This document shows, in pieces, positions 10,624-23,031 of a stretch of 64,000 nt of DNA. Source of the DNA: Viola odorata (taxonomy: Eukaryota; Streptophyta; Magnoliopsida; Malpighiales; Violaceae); NCBI GenBank assembly GCA_963691705.1, contig OY829539.1, positions 38,883,656 through 38,947,655 on the forward strand. The letters run 5' to 3'. The notes beneath the pieces were generated by a model. It searched no databases. It was given only the letters and a program-made list of their open reading frames with translations, and was not told where the DNA came from. The position numbers and the translations under genes are program-made. Positions within the stretch are counted from its first letter, which is position 1. Each line of letters opens with the position of its first letter.

Positions 10624-13600
10624 TTAGTATGAGGGAGGGACACTTATGTATTTTTTTGTACTTTGTGTGTTTTTGGGCAACTTTTTAATTTTTCTTTTTG
10701 AACTTTTTGGTTGTAAATATTTCCCTCCTTGATGACCACACTGCCTTCTGTTTTCAAACCTTTCTAGATTGAGCATGTTCATCACTTTACTGCATTTTGG
10801 ATACCTTGAGCATTCATTGAAATTATATGACATACATGATCTTGCCTGCTTGCTTTTATATCTGTATCGTGCCCTAGATATAAGTAGTCATTCGTATAAC
10901 CTTATGAGCACATTGAGCCTTCATGCTGAATTTCTTCATGTGTGATGATGCATAACCAGTACTAGTTGGATTTGCATAATATCCAGGGTACAGGCACCAT
11001 TAGACATGTGATAGTAGTAAGATGACATTGGACTTTGCTCTCTTTTGTATTCCTCGATATCTTCCATCAGCATGCCCTTAACACTGACCTTTGCACCTCA
11101 CTCTGCATTCTTACTTCCCCCATAAAGCCATTCAAGACTTTCCTTTTATTTGCTCTAAACCTATCCTTAGCTGGTAAGTAGTATCTGACTATGGTTGCTG
11201 TTGGGGTTGAGACGAACGATGAATGTGGCCTATGAAAAGTGGGATAGAAAGAATGTCCTTGAGAATTTTTACGAGGCCTTGCTGGAGGAAGGCAGAGGAA
11301 AGTGAGGATCCAAGATTGTTGCGCCAAAAAAGAAATGAGAAAAGGAAAGAAGAAAAAGAACTATCATTGCCTAGCTATTGTTTGTATTTTATTTATTTCA
11401 AAAACAAATAAAATACGAAAAAAGAAAAAAAAATGAATAAAGTGTTTGAAGAACACAATAAATAAAAGCAAAGGCAAGCACAAAAGGAGCGCCGGAGCCA
11501 TCAGAGCCGATCTAGAAAAGAAATCCCTCCAACAAAGAAAGGAACTTGAACGCCTTGCCCTCGCTGCAGCCGGCTGCGGAGTACTACTTAACGAACCCTC
11601 TTCCTTTTTGCTAGGGATTCTTTTTGATTTTTGATTTGACTCCTTCTCTTCTTTTTCTTTTTCTCTTTCTTCTTCTTATTTTTCATTTCCATTCCCCTTC
11701 CTTCTCTTATACCATGCACTACCCTTTTCTTGCAAAGTCTTCTTGATTATTAGAATGCCCATGCATGTGTACTTTCACTCGGATTGACATTACGAATCTG
11801 ACCCTTGTGCTATGTTTTATGAATTCTTATGAGTGTAAACACCTAGCCTTGTTTCTGAGTGTGAATGCATACACCTATCTTGTGAGGACTACTTACGGCT
11901 TACAGGTTGTGGGAAAATCTTGTCCTTGGGGTCATTATTCCTTGGTTAAGATGCAGATGCTCTTCTACACTTGTATCAAGTTTGGTTTTATGATATGAGT
12001 GAATGAAAAATTTCCCTAATGCTTAGATCGATTGATCATACTCTTGATAAGGAAGTTATTTTCAGTTTTAACTTAGTACAATGCTTGAGGGCAAGCATTG
12101 GGGTAGTGTAGGGCAGTGTGTGGTCATAACATCTTATTTTGATGGCTTGCGAGTTGTTTTATTTGCATATCAGGCATAGTCTTGCTCTATTAAAATTACA
12201 TTTTCTTTTAGGGTTAATTTCATAGTTACATTTTGGACCTAAAGAACTCTCTCGTTTATGTTTGTGGTTATGGAAAACAATTGACTACATTCCACAATCA
12301 GTAATGATAATAATATGACAATAATAAAAATTAGTGGACTACAACCAACATTACCACGTTACCTCTAACATTTCTTTTATAAAAGTTACTAACTGCAGAA
12401 TAAAAGGAAGGGTTTAGACCAATGATGTTAATCTCGTTAAAACTAAAAATGAGACATTTCCCAAAAACATAGTTATTAACTAATACCTAATTTATTAATT
12501 GGCACATACCATATATATAAGAAACCCTACGATTTATAGATGATGGAAACAAATCCACTATAACTTAGACTCGACTACAATTAAATTAAATTAAATAAAA
12601 GACACGGACTTGGACCAAACAATTAAAAGATAGACGCGTGCGGCATGGATTTGGACAATAGCTCAATTCATGCGGAACCCATTGCCGCGCACCTACAAGT
12701 CCAAAGTTGGACTTTTAATTGACGCATGACCTTTCACTCTGTACCATTGTTCCTAATTAATTAATTAAACAACAGTCCAGCAATAGACCCATAAAATAAA
12801 ATAAATCGAATAAACTTATTTCTCTTCTATCTTCTCCATATTGACGTCCATCTCTTTCCTCAATTGCTTGTAACTATATGAAATAAAACAAATAATTTTA
12901 GGACACTTGAACAAACTCCATTTATAACTCTTTTCATAAAATCTTCTTTTCCAAACCTTGTTCAATTCTTGCCACTTAGGAATATTTTAAAAATAATCAT
13001 GGGAAGTAAATACACCAATAAATAATCGCAACTCAAACTACTTACATGTCTCGGACTTCTCTTCTTGAATAAGAAACTTATTCATTGAAATCGAATGCTC
13101 GAACCTTGATTGTTGCCAATTCCCTCATTGGATTCATATTCTTTTGTTAAAGTCACTAACTACAGAATAAAAGGAAGGGTTTAAACCAATATTGTTAATC
13201 TGGTATTAGTGAGCATTTTAATTTTGTTATTAATATGCGATGAATTAATCTCAATCAAAACATCGGTTTTAGTTAGTATCTCAGTATCTTATTACCTATA
13301 CTCATGCAATTTCATACAAATAAATAAGAGTCATACATACTGAATGCCTACATTTTTTCAGCACAAAGTTTAAATGTCCAACACAACTTCCGTACGCTTG
13401 AAAAAAAAGGTTTTAAACAATTTCAAAATTTAAATAAAAAGTGGTTCCAATAACATTAAGGACCAAATTTTCCATAATTTCTGACAAATATCACTAACAA
13501 TATTTAAAAAATGCAAGAAAAATCCTAAAATTTATTTAGAATTACTAGTTTAGTTTGTTCCCTCGGTACACAAATAAAAAATTATGTATCGTAATGTGCA

Positions 13601-13800
13601 TATGAAAGATAAGGTCTCTCGAGCCTTAAAGGCCTTATATACGTCAACTAAATTTAAATTCATTAGTAAAGGCGCTAAGGGGCAGAGAAGGAGAAGTGCT
13701 CCCTAGGCTTTGCCGAAGCTATATATTACATTCTTTGCCCTAATGATGGCATTTTTTATCTTAATTATTTGTATTTATGTAGGTTTCAAAAGTTTAAGGG

Positions 13801-14800
13801 GATGTATTATACGATCATGACCGCTGATGCGACCACACCGATGATCGAGGCCATGACACAATAAGGATCGATAACCCGTAGCAAGGCCAAGAAACTTGCC
13901 CTATGGATTGAGACAAAAATGAAGGCAGCAACGCCCCAATTTGAGAAACGAACCTTAACGATGATCGAGCATCATACCGGCACCCATGAACCGCATGTGT
14001 ACTCTACCAGGAGCGATCAATTATCGAAAACCTTCAGGGGAGATATCGGGAATGAGCACCTTACTGGGAGAGACCAACCACCAATAACCTTTAAAAGAAA
14101 TGCCGAGAATGTGCACCTTACCGGGAGAGACCAACTACCGGAAATCGATAACCACCGCGTCTGCCCATCAGCACGCTTCACGCCTTGTTCAGTCTAGTGT
14201 GGCCATTTTGAAGACTTAAGCTAACGGCATACCATTAGGCACGCTAACGACATATCGTTAGCCTCGACATTTTAATTATAGAAATTTAGCACTTTATTTT
14301 ATAAGGCCAGCCATGTATAAATAGGTCACCCCTTTAATTTCATAGACAGTTTAGATTGTGAGTGAAATTGTAGAGTGAGAATACTCCTCCCCTTTCACCC
14401 CTAAACTCCCCTTTGTGAGAGAGTTAGCTTGAGTTAAGAATACTCCTCCCTAACTGTCCCAGGGAAACCTATCCTTGTATTGTGAGGTTGTTACTTGTGT
14501 TTGTGTGTGAAATATATGAGCACTGCCTACTGTTTCCTTTTCGTATGAATTCAAGATTTCAAGTGTGTTTCAACATCCATCACCGTGCTCAAGTCATCCT
14601 TCCATTCCTCCCATACATCCTCGGTAACATCATCTTCTTCTTGTATTCCTTCTTCTTCTTCCTCCGTTGTGCATCTGTATCCTCTTTTCATTGTTTGAGT
14701 TGTGTTTTCTTGTTGTTGTGTGGATAAACTCTCGGGCTAGATCCTCTTAAAAGCTCTATACACTACGGCACATTCCAACCGAACCAAAGCGTATCAATGT
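13801..14800 (+). mobile_element. Ty3/gypsy-like remnant: coding tail and LTR
   Basis: A frame from the ATG at 13802 runs to 14197, with one stop at 13862-13864. After that stop it reads GSITRSKAKKLALWIETKMK, resembling the GPxTRSRAKK motif of many gypsy-type retroelements, and a repeated unit HLTGRDQ. LTR-like sequence follows, with two palindromes (14221-14262) and a good TATA box at 14316-14323. The sequence GCGTATCAATGTCA near 14790 may be a decayed tRNA-iMet primer site. Outer borders are uncertain. Confidence 0.5.
14221..14262. repeat. Pair of LTR palindromes
   Basis: CTAACGGCATACCATTAG (14221-14238) and GCTAACGACATATCGTTAGC (14243-14262) are imperfect palindromes about 95 bp upstream of the LTR TATA box at 14316. 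The same family of palindromes recurs at 60.2-60.4 kb and, with GCTAGCGG arms, at 59.9 and 61.7 kb. Confidence 0.8.
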
Positions 14801-15150
14801 CACTTACAACTTTAAGGCCTTGAAATAAATTCTTAAACCTTGCATTACCACAACAACCACTTTCTTCATCTTCTTCCTTCTTTGACACAACAACCATTAT
14901 GTCAAGACCCGGGTTCTTCGTTAGTGATCTCCATAAAGCCTCTAAAATCCTCTATTTCCAAGCAACAGTATTAATTCGTTAATCACGAAAAACCCTAAGT
15001 TTATTAATTGGTATGTTGTAATTTATTAAAATATTAATTAATAAATCTATGCTCTTATACTTTAGTATAATAACTATTTATATACTTTCGTATTTTTTAA
15101 AACATGCAAAAAAACATAATCCAAAAATGACTTTAAAAAAAAAGAAATTT

Positions 15151-15516
15151 TAGTGACAAATTTTCCTTGTCGCTACGAAAAAAATGCGTCTTTTTCGACG
15201 GGATTTAGAGCTCGTCGATAAAAGACGCGATCTTTATCGACGGGATTCGGCATTTGTCGATAAAAGTTGTGTTCTTTTCATAAAATACGCGGCTTTTATC
15301 GACGAGATTCCAATCCCGTCGATAAGTCAAAAATATCGACGGCATTTTCCCATCAATGAGATTATTGACGGGTTTTTGTGTCAATTAATATGCAAAACCC
15401 ATCGATAAAGTTAATTTTGAAAAAAAAAAGTAACTTCCTTTATCGACGGGAAAACCCGTCGGAAATTATCGATGAGAAAATTATGCATGTTGATATAAGC
15501 CAATTTCTTTTTAGTG
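15151..15516. mobile_element. CACTA (En/Spm) terminal remnant
   Basis: The block is packed with direct and inverted copies of TATCGACGGG and CCCGTCGATAA, the clustered subterminal motif style of CACTA elements. It ends with TTTCTTTTTAGTG, the reverse of a CACTA terminus. A second TTTTAGTG lies at the left end (15148-15155) in the same orientation, so a matching 5' CACTA end was not found. No transposase is seen. Confidence 0.5.
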
Positions 15517-16267
15517 AAAAGAAAATATAAGATTCTTTTTATGTATATTATTTCTATCTCATTTCCAAGAATTATATTTACAAAAAAGGTATAAATGTGG
15601 CTTTGGAACTTGGATGTTTAGCTAGCTAGTCATTATTTTCATTAAATATTATAATAATTATAACTCCATAAATGTATTATAAAAATTTATATATCTACAT
15701 GGCATCAGCAAATAGCTTGTTTTGTTTTCATGTCATCACCTAAATATCTCACATTCTCTTAGTCTTCACTTTCATATTATTTTATAGATGAGAATGGGGA
15801 GATTGTATTTTAGGTCTTGGCCTGCTTACACTTTACACTATTTTTAGTTTTTTTTATAAAAAAAACGTAATTGATTGGCTAGTTTATTCTCTCACTTTCT
15901 CTTTTTTTAAGAGAAAAACACTCTATTTAAACAATATAATAATTTCACTCATACATAATTAAAACAATGTTATCACACCGGATCAAATCATATAGCTAAA
16001 ATAATCTCAGAGAGTAATCTCTCAACATAAAAACTATTAGCATTATTAATTAATTATAACTAGAAGCTAGTATACCTACCAAAAGTTTTTTTTTCAAAAA
16101 TAAAATAAAAATTAGAAGCTTACATCATTTTTTTTATATATATAAGTGAAAGGGGCTTAATTCAAATTTACATCGTTACCTTGCCATCAACGAACAAGGA
16201 CATATAACTTATTGATTAGTCGCTAAGTGGTTGCTAGTTATCATGTCGCCCCAGCACTTGAATTGAA
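15517..16267. other. AT-rich intergenic DNA, nothing recognised
   Basis: No coding frame, repeat or element end could be supported between the CACTA remnant and the end of the methylesterase pseudogene. It includes the 3' flank of that gene. Confidence 0.4.
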
Positions 16268-18813
16268 TCAGTGGTGGTCCTTAGCAATTCTCTTGAGACG
16301 AGCCCAAAGTACTTTTGGCTTTGAAATCATGACCATATGATCAGATCCCAGTATTTGCTCAATTTGGTTGGGTGGATTTTGTTGGATCATATACTCTAGA
16401 AAATCCTTAGCAAAGGATAAGTCCTTCTCCCCAATGATAAAAATCCTTTTAACTGACCCGTACTTCTCTCTCGTTAGCACAAATTCCTTTGACATGTCGG
16501 CTATGCTGAAGAGCGGCACTGGTCTCATCAATGTCGTAGCCAAGGTCCAGTCGTAACCGGAAAAAAAAATTCACTAAGTTCTCGTGATCAGAATTATAAT
16601 TATAATTATACAGTAAAGATAAGCAATTAGTACATGCAGAGCATCCCTAACTAAGGTTTTAAATTCAAAACTATAAAATAAAGAAAATTATACTGAGATA
16701 ATCATTTATTTGAAACCCATACAAAAAATATTAACCTCTTACTTATAACATTTAAAAAGAATATCCAAAAGATCGAGAAAAAAAAAGAGAGGCTACATTA
16801 AACATCCAAAGAGACCAAAAAGAAGAGAAAGATGCATCGTACATACATGGTTATAAAGTATTGAATTTGAACTTTTAAATTAGAAAAAGAAAATTACGTT
16901 AGGAAATGGGGTAGTTTGACAACAAAAAGGTATACTGTGGTAAAACTAAGAAATAGAATCAGTATTATTACCTGAAGCGGACTGAGCTGATAAATCTTAG
17001 TTAATGTGACGTTTGGGCCGAACTTGAGTGCGGTCGGAGGGTTGTTAGGTCCATTGCCGTAGTAAAACTGGGTGTCTTGCTGAGGAGTTTCGGTGGTAAA
17101 GAACTTCAACCATGACAATGTAAAAAAAAAAAATCAATAATTATCTACTCTTTTTTAAATCTTTTAAATGACATTTTAGGCTAAAAAATTTATTTTTGCA
17201 GTTTTCTATGTAATTTATAATTAATTTATTCAATATGAAAGAGAGAGAAGAGTGCTTATTAGTTAGTTTATTTAATATAGAAGAAAAAATGATTATATAA
17301 TATAAAAAATATTCTCACCAATCATTACCTTAATTCTCATATTCAACTTCAAAACGTAATTTATTAGAATCTGGAAAGAGTATTTAATATTGATTATTTT
17401 TTTCTTGTTCCACTTCATTCAAGATAAAGCTTATCTCTATTGTTAATTATGTCTGTCAATTTTGCTCAAATATTTACATGTTATGTAAATACTGAGTGTC
17501 GGGTGTTTAAAAAATTATATGAGGAGATTATTTTGAATACAGAAAAGTAGAGAGATTAAATTTAGAATAAACTACATAAAAAAATTATAATTTATAAAAT
17601 ATTTTACTTAAAAAATTCAAATGAAATAATAAAAAATAGCAAAATATTATGAAATTTGGTGGAAAAAATGTAACAAGTAACCTAAGGCAATTGAAAAAAT
17701 AGTTTAAATTTTATTTACAATTTAATCTTTTTAATATGTTTATAAATATTTTTCATTTATTTTTTAAAAATTTTTCAGTAAAGTGTACCCTTCCATGCTT
17801 ATTACCTTTTCTCTCAAATTTTTATATTTTCCTGAATTTGTTTACCATTTTTTTGAATTTTTTAATTATTGAAAAGATTAAAATTGTAACTTTCAAGAAA
17901 CTATAGAGATAATATTACAAGCTTTGAAACTATAGGAGTTCTTTTTAAATAGAACATTTTGTAAATTATAGGATTTTTTTAATGTATTTTACTCTCTTTT
18001 TTGGGTTTTTTCTATGATACCCAGACCTATTTTTAGTATCGATACCCAATCAATACATACCGTTGAATTTAATGTAAATTAGTTTTCATCGTATAATTTA
18101 TATAAAATTCCTAATAGAGTAACAAGCTTAAAAAGGACACATTTTTTAATTAGAAAAAAAAAACTTAATCTTATTTATAAAAGGAAACAAAATCACAGTG
18201 AGCAAAACGCGGTAGCCATTCCGACTCATGCCATGCGGCGCAATTAGTCCTGTCCTGTGCAAACAGTGAGCCGAGATCGGGATCTAGGCCACTAATTAAC
18301 TTACAAAATACGTTTTTAATTATGATGGGAGTGTCAAATTTGTCGAAATTGTGTTTTTAATTTTTATAAACCAAGCTTATTAGTAAACAGTCGAACCAAC
18401 ATAAAGATGAGAGAATGACAATAAGTAAAATCATATATACCTTATTTTATTAAAAATAATACTAAAAATGCTAACTATTTTACTATTTCTACCACTCTTT
18501 TTTCAATTTATGAAAGTTATTGATAAGCTAAATCAATATATTTTTGTTTTGTATTTGTGTTTTTTTCCCCTAATAATTAGATGAAGTAATTGTTTGTTTT
18601 TAATAGAATATAATTACGTCGATTTAAGTAATAAATAAGAAATCAAAAATTTCTATATATATACAATTTTTATATATAATCCCATAACTTACTACAACAG
18701 GTCATAAAAACCGACACTAGTATCTAAAAATGGGTTTGACCATTATAGAAAAATTAATTTTTTATATTATATTGTTAATTATTATTAAAATATTAGAAAT
18801 CAAACTTATGATT

Positions 18814-20495
18814 GGGTAAAGGCACCACGGGGTCCCTATGGTTATTATTTTCATTTTAGTTCGTCCCACATTTCAAATTCTGTTCAATTTGGTCCCAAAC
18901 GTCATTTCCGTTAGCACTCGGGGGTCCCTATCGTCAAAATTGACGTTAACGGTCACTTTTTGCCATTATAGTCATTATTTTATTATTATTTTTGCCAGTC
19001 ATAATTTTTGCGGGCCCCACATAATCAAATTCTTGGACTAAATTGAAAAAAAAATAACGAAGCTGGACCAAATTTCACCCAATTTTTGCAGGCCCCAGCA
19101 TTAGTTTAATATTTTTTCTTTTTTTATTTCCTTTTCTTTTCTTTCTTTTTCTTTTCTTCTTTCTTTCTTCTTCTTTCTTCCTCCTCTGCACACGAAATCT
19201 CTATTCTTCCCTTTGTCTTCTTCATCAAAGCAATCGATCTAAACCAGATCCCTTGCCAAATCCAAATCGATCCCTGCCAAATTCAATTAAATCCTAAAAT
19301 CCAATCTCTGCCAAATAAATCCCAGCCTCTGCCAAATTAAACCCCGGATCCAATCCCCCCTTTTTAATTCAATCCCTGCACTAAATCCAAATCAATCCCT
19401 GCACCAAATCAATTAATCCGATTCTCCCAAATTAATTCCAATCCCAAATCCCCTGCCAAATTTCAAATAATCCCTCTGCAATTTAACTCAAACCCTCACT
19501 GCAATTAACCCACTGCAAAATCCAATCCCATGCAATTAATTAAACCCAAACCCGAAACAAACCCAAACTCAACCGCATCACCACCGAGTCAAACACCCAT
19601 TGTCACCACCACTCAACCACACACCGCCATCAACCAAACAGTCACCACTGCAGCCTCCACCCGGATCAACCAACACCACCACAAATCCAAATCAGCCACA
19701 CCATAAATCCATCCAAATACCCCAACCATCCCTGCCGAAAAATCAACCAAATTCCCAAAACCAAAATCAACCGATGAAAACACTAAACAACAACCCATCT
19801 CAGTCCACCGTTCTTCCAGCGTCGCTGCTGCTGCTCACTGCCGTTCCTCCGGCACCGCCGCGCCTCACCACCGCTACCATCCCCCACTGCCAAAATCCTC
19901 GACCATCACCGATCTAAACCGAAAAAGAAACAGAGAAGAAAAAGAAATAAAGAAGGAGGAGAGGAGGGCTGCTGCTAAAATAAATGAAAAGGAAATAAGG
20001 GGAAAAAGAAAAGAAAATAAGAGATGAGGGTGATGATGTCGTGAGGAATGAGTAAAGAAAGTAAAGAAAGAAAAGAAAGTAAAAAAAATGGAAGAATAGA
20101 GATTTCGTGTGCAGAGGAGGAAGAAAGAAGAAAAGAAAAAGGAAGAAAAAAAAAGAAAAAGAAAGAAAAGAAAAGAAAAGGAAATAAAAAAAGAAAAAAT
20201 ATTAAACTAATGTTGGGGCCGCAAAAATTGGGTGAAATTTGGTCCAGCTTCGTTATTTTTTTTTCAATTTGGTCCAGGAATTTGATCATGTGGGGCCCGC
20301 AAAATTTATGACTTAGCAAAAATAATAATAAAATAATGACGTTAACGGCAAAAAGTGACCGTTAACGTCAATTTTGACGATATGGACCCCGGAGTGCTAA
20401 CGGATGACGCATAGGACCAAATTGAACAGAATTTGAAATGTGGGACGAACTAAAATGAAAATAATAACCATAGGGACCCCGTGGTGCCTTTTCCC
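18814..20495. mobile_element. Mutator-like element with long inverted arms (in MES intron)
   Basis: It begins GGGTAAAGGCACCACGGGGT, and its other end reads GGGAAAAGGCACCACGGGGT on the - strand. The arms match for roughly 400 bp, through the shared GACGTTAACG segment, the GGACCAAATT segments and a polypyrimidine/polypurine tract. Flanks are CTTATGATT (18805-18813) and CTTATGATC (20496-20504), an 8/9 match and the Mutator-typical length. The 0.9-kb centre has no transposase. It is C-rich with CCCTGCCAAAT-type repeats and a GC-rich patch at 19810-19900, possibly a captured fragment. Confidence 0.85.
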
Positions 20496-20876
20496 CTTAT
20501 GATCTTACCTTTTAAAGACGATATGCATATATTGAATATTTATTTTTTTCTCATTTCACTTCGTTTAAAATAAAATTCGCCTCTATTATATATATATTTT
20601 TAAAAATAAAAATCGTCTCTATTATTGTTAATATTTTCATGTTATGTAAGTACGTGTTAAAAGAATTATCATACACGACGGGATTAAAAACATCGTTACG
20701 GTGCCGGGAATTTTGGAAAGGCAAAACTATGTTTTGTTTCTTGAAATTGTCGAAAATTAAATAGTAAATAATGCAAGATAGATACCTTTTGAAAAAAAAG
20801 AGTAACATTCGCTGGTTTAGGCATGACGGCGCCGACAAAAACTGCGGCAGAAATCTTTTGGGGAAAAGCTTGCATC

Positions 20877-21657
20877 CAGGGGCGGATCTTGAAGGGACCA
20901 GGGGCTGCAACACAACCCAACCCCCCGCCCCCCCAAACTTTAAAAAAATAATTAATATATACATTGCTGTTTAGTTTAAGTTGATGATACGAGCAATTTT
21001 ACCTAAAAATTAATAAAAAATTGAACCGAAATTGTTAACATGTGGAATAAAACAAAGCAAAATAATTAGTACACAGTAAGAGACGAAAAGTCCGCTCTAT
21101 AGTTCGATAAAAATTCGCTCGTAAGCGATAAAAGTTTAAACATAAGAGATAAAAGTTTAAAAAAATTTAAACCCAACCCACACCAAAATCCTTTCAATTA
21201 AATCTCAAATCCTCATTTCCCAAATCATCACTACCAATAAATCCGTGCCAAAGCCAATTCAATCTCTGCCGAAATCCAATCCCTCTATTTAATTCAATTT
21301 CTACACCAAATCATCACATATCGATCACCCTCTCAATCTCTCATTCAATTCCAATCCTAAAGTAGAGAACAATTGTAAAAATTACGTATATTGTATGAAT
21401 TCTAATGTATAATTATTTTTTTTCTATATTGTCTTTATATTTATCTTTTTGTTAAGTTTATCTAAATATTTGTTATTTAGTGACGGATACAAATACTCTT
21501 AAAGCATTTTTTCAATTTTTCGTTCAGCTCGTTTGCCTTCCCTTTAAAATACTCAAAAAAAAAATAATATCGGGGGCAACCCACACCTTCTGAATACATA
21601 TCCTGGATTCGTCACTGATCTCGCCACCCTAACCATTGAGGGCAGGATCCGCCACTG
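20877..21657. mobile_element. hAT-type element inside methylesterase exon 1
   Basis: The ends are CAGGGGCGGATC (left) and CAGTGGCGGATC (right, - strand). Flanks CTTGCATC (20869-20876) and CTTACATA (21658-21665) agree at 6 of 8 positions, the hAT duplication length. Removing it joins GLAI with the QAFPQKIS segment of the host protein, apart from the 1-bp frameshift, which supports both the borders and the host gene call. There is no transposase in 781 bp, so it is non-autonomous. Confidence 0.8.
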
Positions 21658-22019
21658 CTTACATAACATAAGAATATAGCTAACCCGCAATAGCTATGTC
21701 CAACAAGGATGACTCTTTGTTGGATGGGGAGAGATGCCATCAAATCAGTCAAGGGCTGAAAATAGTCAGACATGGATCTAAGATCGCTTACCTGCCGTTC
21801 ATCAATCCCAGAAGCTGCTAGATCGAGAGCTGTAACACTGTGACCGGAGGATCTTAGTAGCGGTATCAGTTTGTACCAAGCAAACGCACCAAGGCAGGCT
21901 CCAAAGTGCTTCTTCTTGTTGTTGCTATTAGCCTCTTCTGATGTTGATAACCCGTTGTGTACTAATAATAACAGAAAAAACACCATTATTAGTTGCATCT
22001 TATTAGGTGCCATGTTCAT

Positions 22020-22976
22020 TTGCTAAAAAAAAGAAAACTATATTGTAGAGAGTTTCTTTTCTTTTCTTTTCTTTTTATATTCGGGGATCCTTTTTGGTTT
22101 TTCAGGTAAGGAATATTTTCGTTTCATCTTTATAGGGTCTCGACAGTGAACGATTTCACTAGGTGAGCTTTTTCTTATTTTCAACCAAGATTTAAATTCG
22201 AGACATGAACTAAAGTTGCGTAGGTATCTATTACCCTTCCACGCAGCCAACTTTATTGAAAAGTTTGTTTGCAGTAATTGTTTGGTCCCAGCAACTTGAT
22301 CAATTATTGATTCCGGTTACAGCTTACAGTTACCACTGTTGACTATAAAAAAACTATAAAAAAAATTAAATAGAATTCATCCCTCAACTTACTCTTAATT
22401 TAATCAATATTTTATCAAAGTTAACACTACAACTCTAATATTTTTCATTTATATTGATTTGATCCTACTATTACTATTGACTCATTTTTAAATTTTATGT
22501 GATTAAATGACTCAATTCACACCATAAATAATGATTGAAGTCATTTTTATTTAAGAGCAAGAATATAGTTCCTTTCTTATCTTTATTCATATTTTATTTT
22601 TTCAATTATTTTTTTATATTTTTCAATTATTATTTCTAATAATAAAATAATGCTACTAAATTATGATAATTATTTATAGCGTCAATCACTATTTATTATG
22701 CAAATTGTGTCACTCAATCGCATAAAATTTAACAGAAAATGATACATGTTAGGGTTATAAAGTTAACGCAAAACAAGAGCAACTCAAAACCTATATGACG
22801 AATTCGAACTTTTCCTAGAAACTAAAATGTTGAATGGCAACTAAACTAGACAAACAGAAGGGTGGAATGGTACTAAAACTAGACAACAAAAGGAAGTGGA
22901 ATGGCAAAGATTATTTTTAAAAAAAAAAGGAAATACTGTATTTTTCTTTTCATGTACAGCGACATTTTTTAAGGGA
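22020..22976. other. 5' flank of the MES pseudogene, AT-rich
   Basis: Upstream side of the - strand methylesterase. An ORF at 22038-22250 (Lys-rich, - strand) has no recognisable domain and is not called. No convincing TATA element could be fixed. Confidence 0.3.
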
Positions 22977-23031
22977 ATTGCCATATTCGTCAAAGCGAAT
23001 TCGGGATAAGTTGAAATCAATTGTCGCACTC

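Larger units (their letters stand above)
6919..12119 (+). mobile_element. Non-autonomous LTR retrotransposon without visible 3' LTR
   Basis: The order is 5' LTR, primer site, short gag-like region, long non-coding interior and polypurine-type tract, as in large derivative (LARD-like) elements of Ty3/gypsy type. The left border follows GCGGT and the right border precedes GTGGT, a possible imperfect 5-bp target duplication. No reverse transcriptase or integrase motif was found. A fragment at 9371-9625 (VIREIKVLEAFHYIKSMEIE, acidic stretch) belongs to the decayed interior. Near the right end the interior reads CTTGAGGGCAAGCATTGGGG, of the kind found just before 3' LTRs, and then meets the target directly. 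A PIF-type MITE is inserted at 10127-10623. Confidence 0.72.
6756..13521. repeat. Tandem duplication, unit 2 (split by an LTR element)
   Basis: 6756-6918 matches 4771-4930, including the right half of the MITE at 4500-4862. The match resumes at 12120 and runs to about 13521, where the two copies diverge after ATGCAA. The gap is an inserted LTR retroelement (6919-12119). Unit 2 is shorter than unit 1 after removing the insertion and carries many small indels, so the duplication looks old. Two exon-like fragments on the - strand are decayed here as in unit 1. Confidence 0.7.
16268..22019 (-). pseudogene. Methylesterase (SABP2/MES-like alpha/beta hydrolase), broken by transposons
   Basis: MES enzymes hydrolyse methyl esters of plant hormones such as methyl salicylate. 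Pieces on the - strand are exon 1a 22019-21666, exon 1b 20876-20786, exon 2 17103-16972 and exon 3 about 16552-16268. The N-terminus is a hydrophobic signal-peptide-like segment. YKLIPLLRSSGHSVTALDLA, VILVGHSYCGLAI (nucleophile elbow; a Cys replaces the usual second Gly), QAFPQKISAAVFVGAVMP, YGNG and ALKFGPN follow, then exon 3 with VRP-like MRPVPLFS, Asp in GEKDLSF and His in GSDHMVM. Catalytic Ser, Asp and His codons therefore survive. Damage: four residues around the oxyanion HG motif are missing (HFGACLGA), a hAT element splits exon 1, a 1-bp frameshift lies beside it, and exon 3 has no AG acceptor before the GAC at 16552. A MULE enlarges intron 1. Family assignment is firm; the MES subgroup is not. 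Confidence 0.88.

Noticed and set aside
19975..20319. Long Ser/Phe- and Lys-rich ORFs on both strands
   Set aside because: They translate the polypurine/polypyrimidine tract of the MULE arm and have no domain or codon pattern.
22038..22250. Lys-rich - strand ORF next to the MES start
   Set aside because: No recognisable domain and low complexity at the C-terminus. The sequence has weak SINE-like features, but no clear A and B boxes.
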